Below are positions 1-7,117 of a DNA stretch of 7,919 nt, one piece after another (positions within the stretch are counted from its first letter, which is position 1; every line of letters starts with the position of its first letter). A model generated the notes under the pieces. That model was not told the DNA's origin. It searched no databases and worked only from the letters and a program-made list of their open reading frames with translations. This DNA comes from Spirochaetia bacterium (GTDB lineage Bacteria; Spirochaetota; Leptospiria; Leptospirales; Leptonemataceae). The position numbers and the translations under genes are program-made. The stretch lies in contig JAOUOA010000107.1 of the NCBI GenBank assembly GCA_029880625.1, forward strand, positions 1-7,919, written 5' to 3'.

Positions 1-42
1 GTTTGAATAATTTGCAATAAATTCGGAAAAAATACGATAAAT

Positions 43-209
43 AAATTTTAAGGGGCTTTTTTCAGTACCGGAATTACCCGGTTACAACAGATAACAGGTA
101 ATATTTCTTTTTAGGGGTGTTCAGGTAGGCAAATTCTCTGAATTTTTCAGGGCTGGTTTCGGTTCGGGCTTTATGGTATGCGGGTTTCCTGGAATAATAA
201 AATAATAAT
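43..209 (+). repeat. Left copy of a dispersed inverted repeat
   Basis: This stretch matches the reverse complement of about 7647-7831. Bases 43-74 are identical to the reverse complement of 7800-7831 (32 of 32), and 75-172 match at roughly 85 percent by eye with a few single-base indels. The similarity continues to an inner edge with two 8-base units related to AATAATAG (192-207), the same unit that is expanded in the right copy. It contains small inverted repeats, for example ACCGG/CCGGT at 68-83 and CTGA/TCAG at about 138-149. No open frame is kept in both copies. The outer edge lies near 40 and the inner edge near 209; both are approximate. Confidence 0.85.
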
Positions 210-212
210 TTC

Positions 213-254
213 TTGATAAATTTAAACACAAAATTCTTATTGAAAATATTTCAA
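213..254 (+). promoter_or_regulatory. Weak candidate promoter and palindrome upstream of the metallopeptidase
   Basis: TTGATA (213-218) is followed after 16 bases by TCTTAT (235-240), a poor match to a sigma70-type promoter. Overlapping it, TTGAAA and TTTCAA form a 6-bp inverted repeat with a 3-base spacer (240-254), which could be an operator or only AT-rich chance. A second -35-like TTGACT at 263-268 lacks a well-spaced -10. The assignment is tentative. Confidence 0.25.
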
Positions 255-376
255 GATTAAAATTGACTTTCGTGAGGTCTTTTATGATACAGGAGAGTCT
301 TTATTTCGATGGAATTCATTTTTCATTATATAAACAGTCACCGACGGCTCAAAAAGTAATCTCCAGGGAATTTATC

Positions 377-1738
377 GTGAAATATTTAACTATTATTTTT
401 CTTCTCGCTGCAAATATTATTTTTATAAACGATATTCATGCCCAAAATATACCGGATCATATAAAAATTGAGCCTTATTTCAAGAATCTTCTGATTCAAA
501 CAGAAAACATCGCAACATTTGATTATCAGAAATTCGAAAAATCAGATTTAAAAAGAGTAAAAAATCTTTCCCGGGAAACATTAATCAAGGAAGCGCTATC
601 TGCCCAAAATCTTGCGCAATATTATCTCAATGATTATATTCTTGTGGAAGAAAAGGGAATAAAAATTTATGATTACCTGACCAGCTTAAAAATGGCACTT
701 TTTGAAGATGCATTTCGCTTCAGATACAACCGTCTGTGGGATTTTAACGGGTGTTATCTTGCTTACTATAGAAAACATTATGATTCGGGGAAGGCAACTA
801 TGGATGATGAACTTCACTGGGCTGATTTCAAGGAATATAAAAATATCCGTTTGGAAACCGGTATTCTTGCAAAAAAAGAGAAACAGGTGAATATAAATAC
901 TGTTGTAAACGCCATCAAAGATCTTCAATATCCAAAAAATGTAACTGATCGAATAACAATCGTATTGAGTCCTTTTGAAGACACATCAACAAATGGCATG
1001 TATATGTCAAATGATGATATAATTTCCTTCAGACCACATCCCAAATGGAGAGTTGGCCCCACCACAATCGCACATGAAATTGGACATGCGGTACAGTACA
1101 GAGTTTTTCCAGGCAAAAGTAATTACTGGAAAAAATATTGGAAAATGCGTGAGGTGGATCCCATCAAAGGCCAGAGGGGCTATCCTTATCCAATAGAAAC
1201 AGTTGCAGAAGACCTGAGAGTTCTTTATGGCGGCTCAGATCAAGCAACCATAAAACGCAGAAATACTGGCAAATATGGAGATATTCGCGATTATCCTGAA
1301 AAGCATGAAGAGGTGAAGAAATTTTTAGATAAAATTATATTCAAGTATCGTCCTTCAAAAAATAAAAATGAAAATAATATATATACACCGATTCTGATCA
1401 ACAAATTTCCAGGTTGGATCTATAAATATGAGGATAAAAAAATATTTGAATTTGAGATACTGACAAAAAATAATTATCATGTCAGTATGACATTCCCTGG
1501 CAAAAAAGGCATTCATAATACGATAAGAGGAATGGGAAATTTAAAAAAAGGGAAACATACAATTGATTTTAATTCGATCAGGCAAATTAAAAAAAACGGC
1601 AAGCTTGCTCCAGGTAGATATGATCTCTTAATCAGTTCAAATAACCGGGACCTGGTAAATTCCTCTGTAAGCTTTAAGTTTTACATCCTGGATAAGAACA
1701 ATATGCTTCCGCCTAATGAGTATTGCAAATCAAAGTAA
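377..1738 (+). CDS. Secreted zinc metallopeptidase with C-terminal Ig-like (FlgD-like) domain
   Basis: I place the start at GTG 377 (453 residues): AGGGA lies 7 bases upstream, and the product then begins with a normal signal peptide, a Lys at 2, a hydrophobic core at 4-18 and a likely cleavage after IHA (22). An ATG at 284, also with a good GAGG site, would add 31 residues ahead of the signal and is a real alternative. The catalytic motif HEIGH is at 233-237. A downstream ETVAED (274-279) offers the third zinc ligand, probably Glu274. The E-x-x-A-E-x-x-R pattern resembles the anthrax lethal-factor-like (M34) branch of the gluzincins. Residues about 345-438 are beta-rich and end in a KLAPGRYDLLIS stretch typical of FlgD-like Ig folds. 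It probably acts outside the cytoplasmic membrane; the substrate is unknown. The gene stands alone, with the next gene convergent. Confidence 0.8.
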   Translation: MKYLTIIFLLAANIIFINDIHAQNIPDHIKIEPYFKNLLIQTENIATFDYQKFEKSDLKRVKNLSRETLIKEALSAQNLAQYYLNDYILVEEKGIKIYDYLTSLKMALFEDAFRFRYNRLWDFNGCYLAYYRKHYDSGKATMDDELHWADFKEYKNIRLETGILAKKEKQVNINTVVNAIKDLQYPKNVTDRITIVLSPFEDTSTNGMYMSNDDIISFRPHPKWRVGPTTIAHEIGHAVQYRVFPGKSNYWKKYWKMREVDPIKGQRGYPYPIETVAEDLRVLYGGSDQATIKRRNTGKYGDIRDYPEKHEEVKKFLDKIIFKYRPSKNKNENNIYTPILINKFPGWIYKYEDKKIFEFEILTKNNYHVSMTFPGKKGIHNTIRGMGNLKKGKHTIDFNSIRQIKKNGKLAPGRYDLLISSNNRDLVNSSVSFKFYILDKNNMLPPNEYCKSK

Positions 1739-1978
1739 TTTTAATATTTGGGAGTACAAGACAGTAAATTATATTATCTATATAAAATAATGGATATACA
1801 TTATTTTTACTTACTAGAATTTTTTTTATTAACTGATGACTGAGAACTTTCCTGAAAGACAAAAATGAAATGATTGGAAAAGTGCCGGGGAGTATTAAAA
1901 AAGAATAATAAAAATATATCAGTGAGGGTATTTTAATTTTACAGGAATTAACAAATGCAGGTGTTTTAAAAATTCAAA
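1739..1978. other. AT-rich spacer between convergent genes, nothing supported
   Basis: This 240-base gap separates the stop codons of the metallopeptidase gene and the minus-strand membrane protein gene. I see no GC-rich hairpin followed by a T-run on either strand. TTAATT/AATTAA (around 1933-1951) gives only a weak AT stem. No ORF of useful length with a ribosome binding site was found. Confidence 0.5.
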
Positions 1979-2893
1979 TCATGCGATCATGATCTCTGAA
2001 GCCAGTCTGCCCAGAGTTTCTCCATCATGGATGGAAATTCCAGGTAGAGAAATTTTTACAGATCCCTCTTCATATTCTGCATGAAGATATTGTAAGGAAA
2101 CAGTTAGATCAAAGGAATAATAAATTCGAAGCAGATCATCTGATGTAATTTTCTGTTTTGCATGAAATACATCCTTTTTCAGATATCCAAAAATGAGTTC
2201 ACTTTTAGTTATATAAAATGCAATCTTTCGCCCGGAATCTCTGAAAAAAAGCCATGCAAAATACAACCAGGGGAAAACAGCAAGACCCGGAACAAAGTAA
2301 AAGCCGGCAGCATCTCCTGCAAATAGTGTTCCTGCGGCAAGCATAAATCCAGACAGAAGAAAAGCAAGCCCAAGACGAAAAAACGGCGTATATCCGTCCC
2401 ACCAGGAAATGATATTTTGTTCATTTCTTTCTACTGCAGGCGAAAAGATCAAATCATCTGCATTCTTATTGCTGAAATTTACAAAAATTGCATCCAGTTC
2501 TTTTTGGGCAGATGATGCAGAAAATTTTGAATTAAGATCAATGAAGCCGCCGTCTTTTTTTGGTGCAGATACAGAATATTTTCGTCCGGATTTGCGAATG
2601 GAAAGTTTATCAAACCTTCCTGAAGGAATTATTCCTGAATACCCATTAAATCCTGATACTTCAATTCCGTCTTTGTCCAGAACGATTTCTTTAAAGCGGA
2701 AACGCTGCACGGTAAATATAAATATAGCAGCAGAAAAAAGCAGGAAGGCAAGACTGATAAAACCTGAAATTGCTTTCGTATGTTTCATGAAATAAGCGTC
2801 TGCCGCGGATGCTCCAGCAACTGAAGCAAGAATTAGAAAGATTGTAAGAAGTAAGTTATTAAGTTTCGAAGTTTTATAAATATTTTTATTCAT
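1979..2893 (-). CDS. Four-helix membrane protein with two beta-rich (PH-like) soluble domains
   Basis: I do not recognise a named family. The 304-residue product has two transmembrane hairpins, at about 13-34 with 41-62 and 171-192 with 196-217. Each is followed by a soluble, beta-rich stretch, about 66-140 and 222-303. The first soluble stretch runs through alternating strands (for example VLDKDGIEV) and ends in a helix-like segment (SAQKELDAIFVNF). The second has the same shape and ends in ETLGRLASEI. Hairpin-then-domain, twice, is the plan of bacterial membrane proteins with PH-like domains, but that is inference from pattern. Start ATG 2893 has only a weak GAG 7-8 bases upstream. It is divergent from the zinc-ribbon membrane protein gene, which appears to have a comparable duplicated plan, so the two may share a job and a control region. 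Confidence 0.75.
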   Translation of the reverse strand: MNKNIYKTSKLNNLLLTIFLILASVAGASAADAYFMKHTKAISGFISLAFLLFSAAIFIFTVQRFRFKEIVLDKDGIEVSGFNGYSGIIPSGRFDKLSIRKSGRKYSVSAPKKDGGFIDLNSKFSASSAQKELDAIFVNFSNKNADDLIFSPAVERNEQNIISWWDGYTPFFRLGLAFLLSGFMLAAGTLFAGDAAGFYFVPGLAVFPWLYFAWLFFRDSGRKIAFYITKSELIFGYLKKDVFHAKQKITSDDLLRIYYSFDLTVSLQYLHAEYEEGSVKISLPGISIHDGETLGRLASEIMIA

Positions 2894-2987
2894 GGTTTAC
2901 TCAGTTTTAATTATTTCAAGTAAGTTTTCATTGGCATCATTGAAGGATTGTGCAAAGTTAAATAATTATTTTTTTCCGGAGCTGGGA

Positions 2988-3011
2988 ATTATAACAAAAT
3001 AATTCTTGTGC
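2988..3011 (-). promoter_or_regulatory. Candidate promoter for the 304-residue membrane protein gene
   Basis: Read on the minus strand, a perfect TATAAT lies at 2993-2988, which would start transcription near 2980 and leave a leader of about 88 bases. The -35 is weak: the best candidate is TTAGCA about 15 bases upstream (4 of 6, short spacer). It sits in the 146-base divergent gap and overlaps the candidate promoter of the opposite gene. Confidence 0.4.
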
Positions 3012-3032
3012 TAAATTTAATTTTTGTATAAA
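3003..3032 (+). promoter_or_regulatory. Candidate promoter for the zinc-ribbon membrane protein gene
   Basis: TTCTTG (3003-3008) is followed after 18 bases by TATAAA (3027-3032). Transcription would begin about 3039-3040, almost at the ATG at 3040. No Shine-Dalgarno site precedes that ATG, so the mRNA may be leaderless or nearly so. Confidence 0.4.
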
Positions 3033-3039
3033 ATTGCAT

Positions 3040-4908
3040 ATGATAAATGAAAATACTCTGAACATCCTTCAGGAGAAGTGTCCTTCCTGCAGCGGAAATT
3101 TTCAGCCTGCACCTTCCCAGATTTTCTTGAGTGATGTCCACTGTCCCTACTGCGGCCATCATTTACCATCACCGGAAATCAACAATAACTTTGATGGGAT
3201 AAAAAAAATCACAACAACTTTCGTAAACACTGAAAACAGTCTGAAACTGATTTTTCGAAAAATCACAAATACGGTCATCTATCCCAGACACAGTATTTCA
3301 TTTTTCAAGGTTGGACTTGGTTTTCTTTTCATAGCAGTTCCTATTGTAGTTCTTGGCATGTATTCATTGATCAGCCGTATTATCGCTGAAACTCCATTGG
3401 AAAATAATTATCTCCTTGTTATATTTTTAGCATTCATTAATCCTTTTTCCATGGCAGCATATTCACTGCTGTTGTCAGGGAAAAAGGAAAATTCTCAAAC
3501 TTCAATTGAAATGAAAGAGGGAAGGTACCTCTATTTTACGATGGTGTTTGGAAAAGAAAAGGTTGATCTTAAAAATACAGAACTATTTTCAACTTTTCCC
3601 GTTTTAAACCTTCCGGTATCTGTCCAGTACTCTATTTTCCAGGTTGTACCGGCTCTGAAAAAAGATACAATGCAGAATTATTCAGCTCTTATCATCCATC
3701 TCTCAGACGGCAGGGTGATGATACCGGATATTTTGTTTCATAATAAGTTTTCTGATCAGATAAAAAATCTTCTCAATCAGAAACTGAAGGATTTTTTAAA
3801 CAATTGCGCAGATTTTTCTGACGAAAATGAATCTAAGTCATTAATTCCATCTGAAAGTATAAAGCTTCCAGCAAAATCAAAAAGCATACGTCCAGGAAAA
3901 CGTTCTGAATTTACCGTACCGGAACTGCCATCTCCTGAATCTGTTGTCTGCATACACTGCGGCGGAACATCAAATATTCCTTCCGAGGGATGGAAGCTGG
4001 GCGAAGTTACCAAATGTCAATTCTGCAGCACACCGCTAAAAATTTACAGCAATGAAATGGAACAGGTCCTGCGAAGAAGTGTGATCTCAGACTTTATTGA
4101 AATGTCGGAAAATAACGGAGTTTTCAAATTCAAATCAGAATATAAAAAAATAAGAAGCGATGAAAATAAACACTTACATTCAAATCGTCTTGTAAAAGCA
4201 GTCTGGTACACCCTGGGTCTTTTTTTCTTTGCATTTCTTGCAGTGGTACCTGCAGTTGATACCAGAACACCTGTTATCGGAGTTTTGATAGTTTTTCTTG
4301 GATCTTTGCCTGCATTTGCAATGCATCTTGACAGAAAAATGCGTAAAAAACACAGTCCGATCATTGATTTTTTCAAAATTATCACCTATGTTCCCGGATT
4401 CTTTGCCGGGGGTTTTCTATCATTTTCTAACTTTCTATACACTATGCATAAAAAGTTTGTGAATTATAAGTTAACAATCAGCCGGGAGCTGCTTTCTGAA
4501 AGAGAAGGAATTTCTTCCGTAAACCTGCGCCTTTCCGACATTCAGTCATCTCATGTCTTCAACTGGGATAAAATGGTGCTTGCTGAAGACGAAATAGAAA
4601 AGTCCATTGTCTTTTACCATCAAGTGAGAGAAGCCTACGACGAAAAGGAATTGGAAAATTTAAAAATAAAGCAAAACCCAGACCCAAAGCAGTTAATCAA
4701 GAATATCCAAAATGTACAAAATCAAATAAAACTTCACAATACTTTTTTCAAAAATCCCGAGCGTGAGCTACAGAAATTACAGATAAGTAATTACGGCATT
4801 GTTTTAAAATTGAATAACGGTGAATGTGTATTTCTGCATTTTCTGAACAGCTATACAGCCGCCGATTATATATCAGACAGAATCAACCGTTTTTTAATGG
4901 AAAGATGA
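3040..4908 (+). CDS. Large membrane protein with two zinc ribbons, YdjG-like partner of the SPFH protein
   Basis: The 622-residue product starts at ATG 3040; an in-frame TTG lies at 3034, and neither has a ribosome binding site. Order of parts: zinc ribbon 1 (CPSC 14-17, CPYC 35-38), transmembrane hairpin (about 90-112, 124-145), a beta-rich soluble part with a final helix (about 150-260), zinc ribbon 2 (CIHC 304-307, CQFC 326-329), two or three membrane segments (about 388-404, 410-428, 441-469), then a soluble part with a charged, helix-prone stretch and a last beta-helix unit. The ends of the two halves look alike (NYSALIIHLSDG versus NYGIVLKLNNG, each followed by a hydrophobic helix), which points to an internal duplication. 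B. subtilis YdjG is a shorter zinc-ribbon membrane protein that recruits YdjI; the convergent SPFH gene suggests a similar adaptor role. The function is inferred. Confidence 0.75.
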   Translation: MINENTLNILQEKCPSCSGNFQPAPSQIFLSDVHCPYCGHHLPSPEINNNFDGIKKITTTFVNTENSLKLIFRKITNTVIYPRHSISFFKVGLGFLFIAVPIVVLGMYSLISRIIAETPLENNYLLVIFLAFINPFSMAAYSLLLSGKKENSQTSIEMKEGRYLYFTMVFGKEKVDLKNTELFSTFPVLNLPVSVQYSIFQVVPALKKDTMQNYSALIIHLSDGRVMIPDILFHNKFSDQIKNLLNQKLKDFLNNCADFSDENESKSLIPSESIKLPAKSKSIRPGKRSEFTVPELPSPESVVCIHCGGTSNIPSEGWKLGEVTKCQFCSTPLKIYSNEMEQVLRRSVISDFIEMSENNGVFKFKSEYKKIRSDENKHLHSNRLVKAVWYTLGLFFFAFLAVVPAVDTRTPVIGVLIVFLGSLPAFAMHLDRKMRKKHSPIIDFFKIITYVPGFFAGGFLSFSNFLYTMHKKFVNYKLTISRELLSEREGISSVNLRLSDIQSSHVFNWDKMVLAEDEIEKSIVFYHQVREAYDEKELENLKIKQNPDPKQLIKNIQNVQNQIKLHNTFFKNPERELQKLQISNYGIVLKLNNGECVFLHFLNSYTAADYISDRINRFLMER

Positions 4909-4927
4909 TTCGATTCTTATGTATTCT

Positions 4928-4958
4928 TTCATCGGCGAATTTTTTATTCGCCGATGAA
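4928..4958. terminator. Perfect 13-bp hairpin between convergent genes
   Basis: Bases 4928-4940 pair without a mismatch with 4946-4958 around a five-base T loop, and a GU plus a CG pair extend the stem. It lies just after the plus-strand zinc-ribbon gene and overlaps the last codons and TAA stop of the minus-strand gene. Neither strand has the usual T-run after the stem, because the T tract is in the loop. It may stop transcription from both sides, or protect 3' ends or limit read-through, rather than act as a standard intrinsic terminator. Confidence 0.6.
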
Positions 4959-5474
4959 GGACTTCACCCTGCTTTCTGTTGGAAACAGAAAGATCATTAC
5001 AGCAATATAAAATAGAATTGCCGCGCCGGGGACAACAAAATGAAGCTGTGTATAATCAATATTTCCAATCGAAGACTGCAACTGGAACATAATTACTGCA
5101 GTAACAGCTGAAGGCAGAAGAAAGAATACGCCTCGCACCAAGACTGCAGTAAGATACTGGTTTCTTACAAAAAAAACAAATTCATAATTAATTCCCTCTC
5201 CTGTCAGTTCAGAATCTTCTCTGTATGCATGGACGCGATTTTGAATTTTTCTGTAAATAAAAGATCCCAAAAACAAAAAAGGAATAATCATTCCGGAGGC
5301 AATATAGGCCTGTATTGCAAAAGAACTGAAAATTTCTTCATTAAAGTCTGGATTTTCAGCGGAAGTAAAACCTAAAGCATTAATTACTACAAATAAAACT
5401 GCAATGATTAAAAATTTAAACAGATGAAAGACTCTGGCCATTAAAAGTAATTGTTGCATCATGATTTCTTGCAT
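4944..5474 (-). CDS. Four-helix membrane protein of unknown family, second gene of the SPFH operon
   Basis: I do not recognise the 176-residue product. Membrane segments are visible at about 17-36, 53-75, 106-130 and 145-164. A charged loop between segments 2 and 3 (about 76-105, with KIQNRVHAYREDSE) is the main soluble part. Start ATG 5474 is preceded by AAGGA with a 9-base spacer; Met5 and Met6 are alternative starts without a comparable site. Only 37 bases separate it from the SPFH stop and no promoter or terminator is evident there, so the two are probably co-transcribed. The last codons (FIGE and stop) form one arm of the hairpin at 4928-4958. By context it may anchor or regulate the SPFH protein, in the way YdjH does in B. 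subtilis, but I see no sequence evidence of homology to YdjH. Confidence 0.75.
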   Translation of the reverse strand: MQEIMMQQLLLMARVFHLFKFLIIAVLFVVINALGFTSAENPDFNEEIFSSFAIQAYIASGMIIPFLFLGSFIYRKIQNRVHAYREDSELTGEGINYEFVFFVRNQYLTAVLVRGVFFLLPSAVTAVIMFQLQSSIGNIDYTQLHFVVPGAAILFYIAVMIFLFPTESRVKSFIGE

Positions 5475-5511
5475 AAAATAAAATCCTTAAAATTTTTCTG
5501 GAAAATATCAT

Positions 5512-6528
5512 TCAGATCTTATCAAGGATGCTTTTTTTCTTTTCGTCAAATTCTTCCTGTGTTATTAGACCGTTGTCCAGCATCTGCTTGAGCTGACTCA
5601 GTCTTGCCATAGGATCTTCTGATGCAGGAGTTCCGCCGGGCTGCCCCATCTGACCTGCCATCGCACCTGCCATCATGTTTCCAAATCCCATTCCGGCGCC
5701 AAGTCCCATTCCGAGTCCAGCCCCGCCTCCTTCATTCTGAGCGGCAAGCTTCATCGCATCGATCTGCTGAACCTGTGCATAATTGAGTCCCACAGCGCTG
5801 GCTGCCTGTGCTTCCGCAGTCATATCGGCAATGCGGTTGATTCGATTCATGGTGTCTTCATCAAAACTTGTCCCTTCGATGCGAAAATCTGTAATTTCAA
5901 AACCAAGTTTTATAAAATCATCTGCAAGTTTTTTACTGATTCCCTGTGAAATCTCTTCGCGCTGTGCATCCAGATCAGCATAACTGAGCTGGGCTTCTGC
6001 AAAATAATCCGAAAGCGGCTGCATAATTCGTGAACTCATCATGCTTCGGAAGTCATCTACAAAGTATTCTGAATTGCCTCCGAGAATGTTGACAAAAAAT
6101 CCGTTGGGATCTGAAAGGCGAAAGGTGTAGTTTCCAAATGCGCGAAGAGCAACGGGAAATTTATATTGCGGATCCATATATTTGATAAGTGAGCTCGTTC
6201 CCCACTTTTGATCGAGAATTTTTGTCTTTTTAAAAAAGTAAATGCCCACTTTATGTTCACTTTCAAAAGCCTGCATAAATTTTTTAACGGTGGTCCAGAA
6301 AGGGATGTTGGCGGTGCTGAGCTCATAGGAACCTTCCTCTTGAAAAATCCCCTCCATCTTGCCTTCATAGGTGAAGATGCATCCATGACCGGGTGTCACA
6401 ATCAGCTTTGATGCATTCTTAATTTCGTCTCCATTATCAGTCCATTTATAAAATAGCTGATTTTTGACTGGATTTTCCCATTCTATTACGCTGCGTAATT
6501 GTCTTTTTGCTCCATCCCATAGTCCCAT
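5512..6528 (-). CDS. YdjI-like SPFH-domain protein with C-terminal SHOCT segment
   Basis: The 338-residue product opens with MGLWDGAKRQLRSVIEWENP, characteristic of the YdjI group (often mislabelled 'virion core protein'). The SPFH region covers about 20-240: early strands (LIVTPGHGCIFTYEGK, 42-57; GIFQEEGSYELST, 60-72), a middle block (FPVALRAFGNYTFRLSD, 124-140) and a helical stretch (about 165-265) with an Ala/Gln-rich end. A Gly/Met-rich linker (about 267-300) leads to a SHOCT-type motif, LSQLKQMLDNGLITQEEFDE (310-329). There is no transmembrane segment, so it should be cytoplasmic and recruited to the membrane by partners. In B. subtilis YdjI works with YdjG, YdjH and PspA in membrane stress. 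I chose ATG 6528 (GGGA about 6 bases upstream) over an in-frame TTG at 6540, because the YdjI-like N-terminus begins there. It leads a two-gene operon. Confidence 0.9.
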   Translation of the reverse strand: MGLWDGAKRQLRSVIEWENPVKNQLFYKWTDNGDEIKNASKLIVTPGHGCIFTYEGKMEGIFQEEGSYELSTANIPFWTTVKKFMQAFESEHKVGIYFFKKTKILDQKWGTSSLIKYMDPQYKFPVALRAFGNYTFRLSDPNGFFVNILGGNSEYFVDDFRSMMSSRIMQPLSDYFAEAQLSYADLDAQREEISQGISKKLADDFIKLGFEITDFRIEGTSFDEDTMNRINRIADMTAEAQAASAVGLNYAQVQQIDAMKLAAQNEGGGAGLGMGLGAGMGFGNMMAGAMAGQMGQPGGTPASEDPMARLSQLKQMLDNGLITQEEFDEKKKSILDKI

Positions 6529-6560
6529 ACAGATTCCCAACCTTCAGTTAAAGTTTCTGT

Positions 6561-6589
6561 ATAATATTCATCTCTAAATTAAATGTCAA
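6561..6589 (-). promoter_or_regulatory. Strong sigma70-type promoter of the SPFH operon
   Basis: On the minus strand a perfect -35 TTGACA (6589-6584) is followed after exactly 17 bases by TATTAT (6566-6561), a 5 of 6 match to the -10. Transcription should begin near 6554, giving a leader of about 26 bases before ATG 6528. The vegetative-type promoter suggests substantial basal expression rather than dependence on an alternative sigma factor. Confidence 0.8.
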
Positions 6590-7007
6590 CTAAATTTCGA
6601 TTAAAAAAGGACATAGGTTTGCACTGCTTGCCTATTTACAAACTCAGCAAAGTTGTTCATCCATTTTGTTGATCCAAATAGTTATTCGAATTTGCCTGAA
6701 TTCTGAAATGTTTTATCAGCAACTGTTTTTGGACAGTCAGTCATGACCGGAAATTGCAGATTTCAAAATGTGACTCTATGCAGTTTAAGTGCCATTTACG
6801 TGCAGCAGTTATTTTTGACCTTGATTTCTGCGGTCTATTGTATGGAGCGAAATCTTATCATAAGGGATTATAAACTGAAGTGAAAAGCTATATTTCAATT
6901 TGTAATGTTATGCAGTAATCGATATTGTTCTCATTCTAGCATTTTATCTTATGCCCGAAACATTATTTGAAGCCTGTTTCATACGCAACTTATTTTTAAA
7001 AATATAT
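6590..7007. other. Long gene-free stretch between divergent transcription units
   Basis: No ORF with a start, a ribosome binding site and plausible composition was found on either strand, and there is no tRNA or clear RNA-gene signature. A few small structures exist: ATAGG/CCTAT around 6613-6635 with a long loop, and the odd palindrome CTTATCATAAG (6854-6864) just before TATAAA (6869-6874). These could be a regulatory region or a decayed gene. I cannot assign a function. Confidence 0.5.
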
Positions 7008-7016
7008 TGGTATAAA
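7008..7016 (+). promoter_or_regulatory. Candidate extended -10 promoter for the DUF4260 gene
   Basis: TGG followed by TATAAA (7008-7016) fits an extended -10 element (TGn plus TATAAT-like). No convincing -35 lies 16-18 bases upstream. The start would be near 7023, about 95 bases before the chosen ATG. Confidence 0.35.
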
Positions 7017-7117
7017 ATGATTCTGTAAAAAAAATTGATGACATGATTTGTTGGTGGATTATCTTTTGAGCGTTCAGTATGAGAACAGCGATGGATACAG
7101 ACCGACCAGGAGTCACA

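Noticed and set aside
1899..1918. A third copy of the tandem repeat edge (GAATAATAAAAA-like)
   Set aside because: The match is short and AT-only and no neighbouring part of the dispersed repeat follows, so chance is enough.
1985..1994. Perfect palindrome GATCATGATC as an operator
   Set aside because: It lies within the last codons of the 304-residue protein gene, far from any promoter, and is explained by coding sequence.
2409..2795. 128-residue plus-strand frame inside the 304-residue membrane protein gene
   Set aside because: It is antisense to a coherent membrane protein, has no ribosome binding site and shows no domain-like composition.
4044..4385. 113-residue minus-strand frame inside the zinc-ribbon membrane protein gene
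   Set aside because: It is antisense to membrane segments and the second zinc ribbon of the real gene, with no start signal.
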